Origin: Bacteroidales bacterium
GTDB lineage: Bacteria; Bacillota; Clostridia; Lachnospirales; Lachnospiraceae
Assembly: GCA_023664535.1 (NCBI GenBank)
Contig: JAMPFJ010000022.1
Location: 1-49,407, forward strand
Reading direction: 5' to 3'
DNA length: 49,407 bases
A program made the position numbers and the translations under genes. Every line of letters begins with the position of its first letter. Within the stretch, counting starts at the first letter, position 1. Of this stretch, positions 43,430 to 49,407 are shown piece after piece. The notes beneath the pieces are model-generated. The model did no database searches and was not told where the DNA came from. It saw nothing but the letters and a program-made list of their open reading frames with translations.

Positions 43430-45334
43430 ATGGTATTAGCATGTCAGAATATCTCGAAGGCTTACGGCGCTGCCGGGATTTTAAACCAGATTAATTTTCA
43501 TATCGAAGCAAAAGAAAAGCTCGCCATTGTCGGAATCAATGGTGCCGGCAAATCCACTCTGCTGAAAATCATCATGAAGGAGGAGGAGGCTGACGAGGGG
43601 CGGGTAGTTATCGGTAAGGATATTACCGTCGGTTATCTTGCCCAGCATCAGGACTCTTACTATGACAAGACAATTTTTGAAGAATTATTAAGCGTCAAAC
43701 AAAATGTTATTGATTTACAAAAGGATATCCGGCAGTTAGAACAGGATATGAGGCACCTTAACGGACAGGAGCTAAACGATGCCTTGGAGCGCTATACGCG
43801 GATGAACCATACTTTTGAGCAGCAGGACGGCTATGCCTTTGAAAGCCAGATTACCGGCATATTGAAGGGGCTGGGGTTTACGGAAGCCGATTTTCACCGT
43901 CCGGTTTCAGAGCTTTCCGGCGGTCAGAAAACCAGAGTATCCTTAGGCAGGCTTCTCCTTTCCCGCCCGGACGTTATTCTGCTTGACGAGCCCACCAACC
44001 ATCTGGACTTGAACAGTATTGCCTGGCTGGAAAACTATTTGAAGAACTATGACGGTGCAGTGATTATTGTCTCCCATGACCGTTATTTTCTGGACAAGAT
44101 TGTCACTAAGGTCGTGGAGCTTGAGCATACCAGAGGTACCGTTTATCACGGTAACTACAGTTATTATGCCGGCAAACGTGAAGAGGTACGGCTTTCCCAA
44201 TACCGTGCTTATATGAACCAGCAGGCAGAAATCCGGCATCAGGAAGAGGTTATTGCCAAGCTGAAGCAGTTTAACCGGGAAAAATCCATCAAACGGGCAG
44301 AGAGCCGAGAAAAAATGCTGGATAAAATTGAGCGTTTGGAAAAACCGCAGGAAGTCCATGATGAAATGTGCCTGAAGCTTACCCCTGAGGTAGAAAGCGG
44401 CAATGACGTCCTTCTCGTGGAGGGGCTCGCCAAATCCTACGATTCCCATCCTTTGTTTACGAACATCCATATGGATATCAAACGGGGAGAGCGGGTTGCC
44501 CTGATTGGCAACAACGGAACCGGTAAAACCACCATATTAAAAATAATTAACCGGCTTCTTCCCAAGGACAGCGGTAAAATCATTCTCGGCGCCCAGGTAC
44601 ACATCGGATACTATGACCAGGAGCATCAGGTACTTCATCCGGATAAAACGATTTTTGATGAACTGCATGATGCTTATCCGCATATGACTAATACGAGAGT
44701 CCGAAACGTACTGGCCGCTTTCCTCTTCACCGGCGAAGACGTTTTTAAAGAAATCAGGGATTTAAGCGGCGGGGAACGGGGACGGGTCAGTCTGGCAAAG
44801 CTCATGCTGTCCAATGCGAATTTTCTGATTCTTGACGAGCCTACCAACCATCTGGATATTACGTCAAAGGAAATTCTGGAAAATGCGCTGACCAATTATA
44901 CCGGTACGATTCTGTATGTATCCCATGACCGTTATTTTATTAACCGGACTGCCACCAGAATTTTAGATTTACACCAGGGCGGAATTACCTCTTATTGCGG
45001 AAACTACGACTACTATATTGAACAGCAGCTGGTATCCACTGCCCGGGCAGAGGAAAAATCCGTTACCGTCAGGGAAGAAACGGAGAACAAAAAAGACTGG
45101 AAACGTTCTAAGGAGGAGCTGGCAAAGGAGCGGAAACGTCAGAACGACATCAAAAAAACGGAAAACCGGATTGACGAACTGGAACAGCTTCTCGCTTCCC
45201 TCAATGAGGAAATGGCTCTGCCGGAAAATGCCACGGACGCAGCAAAGCTTACGGAAATTTCCACCAGGCAGGAAGAGGCAGACCGTGAACTGGAACAGCT
45301 CTATTCCCTGTGGGAAAGCCTGTCCGGGGAATAA
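43430..45334 (+). CDS. ABC-F family ATPase (translation factor type)
   Basis: The protein has 634 residues with two ATPase domains and no membrane segment. Domain 1 has GINGAGKST and LSGGQKTRVSLGRLL with LLDEPTNHLDL. Domain 2 has GNNGTGKTT and LSGGERGRVSLAKLM with LILDEPTNHLDI. The linker (about 245-310) is Glu/Lys-rich and coiled-coil, and the C-terminal coiled-coil tail (about 540-630) is of the Uup/YdiF type. ABC-F proteins bind the ribosomal E site; some confer antibiotic resistance, but this linker length does not identify one. It is probably cotranscribed with the serine acetyltransferase. Confidence 0.92.
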   Translation: MVLACQNISKAYGAAGILNQINFHIEAKEKLAIVGINGAGKSTLLKIIMKEEEADEGRVVIGKDITVGYLAQHQDSYYDKTIFEELLSVKQNVIDLQKDIRQLEQDMRHLNGQELNDALERYTRMNHTFEQQDGYAFESQITGILKGLGFTEADFHRPVSELSGGQKTRVSLGRLLLSRPDVILLDEPTNHLDLNSIAWLENYLKNYDGAVIIVSHDRYFLDKIVTKVVELEHTRGTVYHGNYSYYAGKREEVRLSQYRAYMNQQAEIRHQEEVIAKLKQFNREKSIKRAESREKMLDKIERLEKPQEVHDEMCLKLTPEVESGNDVLLVEGLAKSYDSHPLFTNIHMDIKRGERVALIGNNGTGKTTILKIINRLLPKDSGKIILGAQVHIGYYDQEHQVLHPDKTIFDELHDAYPHMTNTRVRNVLAAFLFTGEDVFKEIRDLSGGERGRVSLAKLMLSNANFLILDEPTNHLDITSKEILENALTNYTGTILYVSHDRYFINRTATRILDLHQGGITSYCGNYDYYIEQQLVSTARAEEKSVTVREETENKKDWKRSKEELAKERKRQNDIKKTENRIDELEQLLASLNEEMALPENATDAAKLTEISTRQEEADRELEQLYSLWESLSGE

Positions 45335-45354
45335 TTTATTTACTCTTTTAACTT

Positions 45355-45390
45355 AAAAAGGAATATCAGGATTTTTCCAGATATTCCTCC
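45355..45390. terminator. Terminator shared by convergent ABC-F and VanY-like genes
   Basis: GGAATATC (45360-45367) pairs with GATATTCC (45380-45387), with five T residues on the minus strand. It overlaps the VanY-like stop codon. Confidence 0.7.
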
Positions 45391-46262
45391 AACGCCATTC
45401 CTCCGTCGGTTATCGCCTTAGCCGCCGTTTTTCCCACATACCGGAAATGCCATGATTCATACGAAAAGCCTGTCACCTCCTCCTTTTCTTCGGGATATCT
45501 TAAAATAAAACCATAACGAACGCAGTTTTCCTGAAGCCACCGGTTTTCCGGAGTCTGCTCCTGTGTTTCATCCAGCCGCTGGTTTGCTACCGCTACAATG
45601 TCTACCGCCAGACCGGTTTCATGTTCGCTGTAATGTGCCGGAGCTACCGTTAACAGGGCATCTTTTCTCGCTTCCTCTTCGTCCATTCCCGCCGCCTGGT
45701 TTTTATCTATCTCTTCCTTTAGCAGATTTTCCTGCTTTTCTGAAGAACGATAGCCGCTTGCAATCAAAAATGACAGCCCGCATTCCTTTCCGTCCTCCAG
45801 CATATTTCGCAAATCCGTATACATTACAGACGCAACCTGCTGTCCGTTTTTTAATGTGGTAAGGTTCACCTGATAATCGGTGGGCAGATAAACCGACTTA
45901 TTTACCAACAGTGTTTCCGGGTCGGGTTCTTCTTTATTCATACCGGCAGCCAATGGCTCCGCACTTTTTTCCCGCTCCCCATCCGGAAAAGTCTTTTCTT
46001 CCGGTACCGCTTTATCTGCACTGCCGTTTTCCTCCGTCCTGCCTTTTTCCGAAAGCGAATCTGAAGAAAATACAATTTCCCCATCTGTCTGTTCTGCCAA
46101 AGCAGATTCATACACATTTCTGATTCCGGAGACCGTCAGCGCCACTATCCAGACTGCCAGGATTCCTGTGCTTAAGACGACTGCCCATGCCCCCAGCCAC
46201 CGGATTCTTCTTTTTATCCGGCGTCCGCCATATTTTCTCCGCTTACCTCTTCTTCGCTGCAT
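45366..46262 (-). CDS. D-alanyl-D-alanine carboxypeptidase, VanY/M15 family
   Basis: The protein has 298 residues. A basic N-terminus (Arg/Lys-rich to about 22) leads into a membrane anchor (about 24-47), then a charged, probably unstructured spacer (about 50-110). The M15 metallopeptidase domain (about 115-298) has IASGYRSSEKQ, the zinc-ligand segment HETGLAVDIVAV and ESWHFRYVG. It trims the terminal D-Ala from peptidoglycan stems outside the cell. No VanH/A/X genes are nearby, so a normal wall-maturation role is more likely than glycopeptide resistance. It is downstream of the response regulator, kinase and exported protein genes on the same strand. Confidence 0.93.
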   Translation of the reverse strand: MQRRRGKRRKYGGRRIKRRIRWLGAWAVVLSTGILAVWIVALTVSGIRNVYESALAEQTDGEIVFSSDSLSEKGRTEENGSADKAVPEEKTFPDGEREKSAEPLAAGMNKEEPDPETLLVNKSVYLPTDYQVNLTTLKNGQQVASVMYTDLRNMLEDGKECGLSFLIASGYRSSEKQENLLKEEIDKNQAAGMDEEEARKDALLTVAPAHYSEHETGLAVDIVAVANQRLDETQEQTPENRWLQENCVRYGFILRYPEEKEEVTGFSYESWHFRYVGKTAAKAITDGGMALEEYLEKS

Positions 46263-46283
46263 ATTTGATACCTCCTTCTTTTG

Positions 46284-46311
46284 TACAAAATCAGCATAAT
46301 CTTATTTTGTA
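46284..46311. promoter_or_regulatory. Inverted repeat upstream of the VanY-like gene
   Basis: TACAAAAT, 12 bp, ATTTTGTA: perfect 8-bp arms ending about 20 bp before the VanY-like start. It has no T-run, so it may be a regulator site or an RNA hairpin. A definite promoter was not seen here. Confidence 0.4.
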
Positions 46312-46351
46312 TCCTTTTACCCGAGAAGAAGCATCTTTTTTGCATCATTTC

Positions 46352-47212
46352 TTACTCCAATTTACTTTTTGTTTCCGCACCGCCTATCGCCCCGTTTTCA
46401 ATTACCGGGCCGAAATGAAAATAAGCTGAATCCCTTCCCTCCATCATGTCTGTTATATCGAATATTCCAAAATAACATTCCCATCTGTATTGGATATCCT
46501 TAATGGTTATGCTGCCGATAAAATCTGCATCGTCCATCAGGACGTCCATGTCGGTCTGGTATTCTTCCGTACCGGTTTCTGCGAGATATGCCCCATACCG
46601 GTCTATCCAGCGCATCATCCAGCCGGTTATCTCCTCTGATGCCTCATTTACCTGATAAAAATAATCTTCTACACCCTCCCCCTGTACGGTAAGCTCGTAA
46701 ATCCGGTAAGTCTCGGCATCAATCAGCAGCGTATAGCATATCTCCCCATTCCCGCCATAGCGGTCTATATTAAATGCCAGTCTCCATGCCGACAATACGG
46801 CTCCCGGGTTTTCCGGTAAATACATATTATATAATTCCGCATAATTGAACATGCTCTCCCATTTTCCATCCATGTATCCGCTGCTTTTGGGCAAAAGCCC
46901 TTTATTCTCTAATTCCTGTATGGCTTTCTTTATCTTTCCGATTGCCTGCTTATCGTTTTTCATCCAGTCTTTCGCATCATATACTGTTAACACATTATAT
47001 TGCATCTGCTCCGCTGAAAAAAGTATCTTCAGCCTTTCGGACAACGGTAATTCAGACAGTACATCCGACGCATTATCTTCCGTATAAAGCTCATATTGGT
47101 TGACGTACCGGGCATCCTTCCATTTCACCACATACTCCGGCAGGAAAACCGTCCCCCCCAAAAGCAGCAGGATAAAGATAAGCATACTCCCCACTTTTAT
47201 CAGACGTTTCAT
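46352..47212 (-). CDS. Exported/membrane-anchored protein of unknown function
   Basis: The protein has 286 residues, not assigned to a family. An N-terminal signal or anchor (about 5-27, VGSMLIFILLLLGGTVFL) leads to an outside domain (about 30-286) rich in aromatic and acidic residues (for example GMM/WIDRYGAYLAETG and DIQYRWECYFGIFDI). There is no metal or catalytic motif. Its start overlaps the kinase stop by 4 bp (ATGA), so it is translationally coupled to the two-component genes and is likely an accessory sensor or modulator of that kinase, by position only. Confidence 0.8.
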   Translation of the reverse strand: MKRLIKVGSMLIFILLLLGGTVFLPEYVVKWKDARYVNQYELYTEDNASDVLSELPLSERLKILFSAEQMQYNVLTVYDAKDWMKNDKQAIGKIKKAIQELENKGLLPKSSGYMDGKWESMFNYAELYNMYLPENPGAVLSAWRLAFNIDRYGGNGEICYTLLIDAETYRIYELTVQGEGVEDYFYQVNEASEEITGWMMRWIDRYGAYLAETGTEEYQTDMDVLMDDADFIGSITIKDIQYRWECYFGIFDITDMMEGRDSAYFHFGPVIENGAIGGAETKSKLE

Positions 47213-48630
47213 TCCGGCACCTCCTCACCCAAGGTTACCGTTACCGTTGTTCCCACCGATACTTGGCTCTCAATATCCCATTTTGCATGATGGAGCCTCA
47301 CAATCTGGCTGCAAAGCGTCATTCCCAGTCCGGCGCCTCCCTCTTTCCTGGAGCGGGATTTATCTACCATATAAAACGCATCCGTGATTTTAGAAAGCTC
47401 TTCTTCCGGTATTCCTGTTCCCTCGTCCCTTACCGAAATCGCATATCCATCCTCCACCGCCTTTCCCTCAATCCAGATTGTCCCCCCCTTCACTGATGCC
47501 TTTTTACTGTTATCAATAAGATTGGCAAAAAGAGAAATCAGTAAATCCTTTTCTCCGCATATTTTCCCCGGCTCCGCCTTTCTTTTTAACACCAGATTTC
47601 TTTCCAGCACACCGACCTCCGCCAAATCAAAAACCATCTGGATAAAAAATTCCGCATCCATTTTTACAAACTCAAAATCCTGCTTCTTCAATACAATCAG
47701 CTCCAGCAGCTTTAACGATAACGCCTCCAAGCGTTTCCCCTGTGAATACACATATCCCGCCGCCTTAATCCGCTCTTCCTCCGATAATTCCATAGAACGT
47801 ATCATATCCGCATACCCGATAATCGAAGTCAGCGGCGTTTTCAGTTCATGGGCAAAGGCTGAAGTAAATTCTTCCTGCCGTCTTGCCTGCTCCTCCAACG
47901 ACAGCATCCGGTCAGCCAGCTTATCCGCCATATCATTAAAGTCCTCCGCTAAAATACTCACCTCGTCTTTTCCCTTTACCTGTGCCCTGACCCCCATATC
48001 ACCCTTTGCAAATTTTCTGGTAATTCCGGATAACTCCCGGATAGAGCCGGTTAAAACCCGGGAAATCAGCAGCGCTACCACGCCTGCACCGCAAAGGACA
48101 ATCAACATCAATACCCGGTAAGTCCGCAATAAATTTTCCCGTTCCCGATAAAGATGGGAAATATCCGTAGTGGTTTCCAGCCAGACCGGCTCCCCGTCTA
48201 TCCGGAGGTTTACCATGCTCATCACATTTAAAAAATAGCCGGCATCCGTGGCAAAAATCCGATATCCGCTCTCATTTTCACTAATCTGTCTAAACAAAAC
48301 CTCATCCAGCTTTTCCCTGCTGTTTGAAAAAAGAATGTTCCCGCCGCTGTCAAAAAACTGCAGCGCCGTTTCCTGCTTCCCTACCCTGTCCTGTAAAGAC
48401 TCCACCGCATATTTTAACATATTTTCCCGGTTATCATAGTAGTAATGGGACAGGGAATTGACCGCCGTTTCATAGGTTATCTTCAACATCCGGTTTTCGG
48501 TTTTCCCCATCTCAATCTCACGCTCCAGGGCAGACTGAAAGGAAGCCTGTATCATCAACGTACCAAACACGCCGAACGATACGGAAATCAAAACCAGCAT
48601 ACTTAGAAAAACTTTTACATAAATTTTCAT
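47209..48630 (-). CDS. Sensor histidine kinase (HAMP type)
   Basis: The protein has 473 residues. TM1 (about 7-28) and TM2 (about 171-193) bound an external sensor region (about 30-170). A HAMP domain (about 192-245) and a DHp helix with the phospho-acceptor His261 (FAHELKTPLTSIIGYADM) follow. The ATPase has NLIDNSKKAS, DEGTGIPEEEL and GGAGLGMTLCSQIVRLHHA. The ATG at 48630 was chosen for GGAGG 5-10 bp ahead; the longer frame would start next to the regulator stop. Partner regulator: 48667-49320. Confidence 0.94.
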   Translation of the reverse strand: MKIYVKVFLSMLVLISVSFGVFGTLMIQASFQSALEREIEMGKTENRMLKITYETAVNSLSHYYYDNRENMLKYAVESLQDRVGKQETALQFFDSGGNILFSNSREKLDEVLFRQISENESGYRIFATDAGYFLNVMSMVNLRIDGEPVWLETTTDISHLYRERENLLRTYRVLMLIVLCGAGVVALLISRVLTGSIRELSGITRKFAKGDMGVRAQVKGKDEVSILAEDFNDMADKLADRMLSLEEQARRQEEFTSAFAHELKTPLTSIIGYADMIRSMELSEEERIKAAGYVYSQGKRLEALSLKLLELIVLKKQDFEFVKMDAEFFIQMVFDLAEVGVLERNLVLKRKAEPGKICGEKDLLISLFANLIDNSKKASVKGGTIWIEGKAVEDGYAISVRDEGTGIPEEELSKITDAFYMVDKSRSRKEGGAGLGMTLCSQIVRLHHAKWDIESQVSVGTTVTVTLGEEVPE

Positions 48631-48666
48631 TCTGAACCTCCGGCGGACTGCTCCGCCACACACTGC

Positions 48667-49320
48667 CTATGCCTCCAGCCGGTATCCCACCTTATACACC
48701 GCCTTAATCACATCCTCCCATTCCAGCTTCTTTCTCAGCCGCTGCACATGTAAATCCACCGTCCGGCTGTCTCCGAGATAGCTGCTCTCCCATACGTTTT
48801 CATAAATCGTCTCCCGGTACAGGGCAATATTCTTATTCCGGACGAATAACAGCAGCAATTCAAACTCCTTTAAGGTTAACATAATCTGCTTCCCATTTTT
48901 CATCACCACTCTGGAAGGAATATCAATCTCCACGTCTAAAATGCTCATTTTATCGTCTGCCTTGTGATAACGGCGGAGCACCGTTTCCACCCTTGCCAGC
49001 AGCTCTACAATTTCAAAGGGTTTCGTGATATAATCATCCGCTCCTGCCTTAAGCCCTTTTACCCGGTCGTCCAGTTCTCCCATAGCAGTAATAAAAATAA
49101 CCGGCATATCCAGCGCCTTCGTATAATCCAGCAGCTCATATCCGTTAACTCCCGGCAGCATAATATCCAAAAGGACAAGGTCAAAGCGCTCCTGGCTTAA
49201 AATATCGGCAGCCGTATTTCCGTCAAATGCACATTCACAATGATAACCTGCCTTCACCAGATTCATTCTAATCAAATCAGATATCGGTTCTTCATCTTCC
49301 ACAATTAAAATCTTTATCAT
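48667..49320 (-). CDS. OmpR/PhoB family response regulator
   Basis: The protein has 217 residues. The receiver domain (1-115) has VEDEE, phospho-acceptor Asp52 in LLDIMLPG, the Thr in ITAMGELDD and Lys in TKPFEIVEL. The C-terminal winged helix (about 125-217) has TLKEFELLLLFVRNK and RTVDLHVQRLRKKLEW. It heads the unit of regulator, kinase, exported protein and VanY-like gene, a layout typical of cell-envelope stress systems. The region 49321-49407 is AT-rich; a clear promoter was not resolved. Confidence 0.95.
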   Translation of the reverse strand: MIKILIVEDEEPISDLIRMNLVKAGYHCECAFDGNTAADILSQERFDLVLLDIMLPGVNGYELLDYTKALDMPVIFITAMGELDDRVKGLKAGADDYITKPFEIVELLARVETVLRRYHKADDKMSILDVEIDIPSRVVMKNGKQIMLTLKEFELLLLFVRNKNIALYRETIYENVWESSYLGDSRTVDLHVQRLRKKLEWEDVIKAVYKVGYRLEA

Positions 49321-49407
49321 CGTTTTTTCCTCTCTAATTTCAGAATTTATCTCAGGTAATTGCGAAACTCTTTATTTTCAAAATCTAGTTGTGCAATATA
49401 GACAAAT

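Noticed and set aside
43430..45334. ABC-F gene as an antibiotic-resistance determinant
   Set aside because: The long coiled-coil C-terminus and short linker resemble housekeeping Uup/YdiF types. No leader attenuator typical of inducible resistance genes was seen.
45366..46262. VanY-type gene as evidence of vancomycin resistance
   Set aside because: VanH, VanA/B ligase and VanX are absent. M15 carboxypeptidases are ordinary wall enzymes in Firmicutes.

Overview
The window looks like chromosomal DNA of an anaerobic, low-to-moderate-GC Firmicute, most likely a gut Clostridium of the Lachnospiraceae type. The grounds are a HrcA/CIRCE-controlled groES-groEL pair, a PyrK/PyrD-1B dihydroorotate dehydrogenase, rubrerythrin, a sporulation-type (SigH-like) sigma factor, DegV, DUF2225 and DUF6062 family proteins, CarD, and strong AGGAGG ribosome sites with many vegetative promoters at 17-bp spacing. 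I saw no rRNA, tRNA, IS element, prophage or CRISPR array. The taxonomic assignment is inference. LAYOUT. 1-1500: an accessory strip of toxin-antitoxin (TA) genes. It holds a decayed DinJ-like/PIN pair with a fragment resembling the start of a low-molecular-weight phosphotyrosine phosphatase, then an intact Phd/RelE-type pair with a good promoter. 1565-3776: groES-groEL with a perfect CIRCE operator. 3942-10740: a DUF6062 protein with a duplicated Cys/His motif; the operon glnS-DUF2225-papain-like protein; a membrane protein with a Thr/Glu repeat tail followed by a SigH-like sigma factor; and an AI-2E family exporter. 10800-17280: a CbxX/SpoVK-like AAA+ ATPase translationally coupled to a LysR regulator, a lone type IV prepilin-like protein, a 699-residue protein I do not recognise, and two small or acidic membrane proteins. 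17340-24615: a methyltransferase with the redox chaperone hslO, two secreted cell-surface proteins that share cadherin-like domains (one an SH3-glucosaminidase autolysin), hflX, and a TPR protein. 24751-26210: an intact DinJ-like/PIN TA operon with an operator-like inverted repeat, and a CarD-like regulator. 26498-29094: a secreted expansin with Ig-like domains, convergent with a cation/proton antiporter whose leader is a fluoride riboswitch with an intrinsic terminator. 29127-39385: degV, pyrE with a 50-residue membrane protein, a polar amino-acid ABC transporter, a two-component system, and the pyrF-pyrK-pyrD operon. 39415-45390: rubrerythrin, a cheX-like gene upstream of guaB, serine acetyltransferase, and an ABC-F ATPase. 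45366-49320: an envelope-type operon of response regulator, histidine kinase, exported protein and VanY-like DD-carboxypeptidase. HOW IT FITS TOGETHER. Most of the window is housekeeping: protein folding, UMP and GMP synthesis, tRNA charging, cysteine precursor synthesis and oxidative defence. Sensing and surface modules sit between these genes. The best-supported special feature is the fluoride riboswitch in front of the antiporter. The least explained are the 699-residue protein next to an orphan prepilin, the duplicated CxxC/CxxH protein, and the cheX-guaB pairing.
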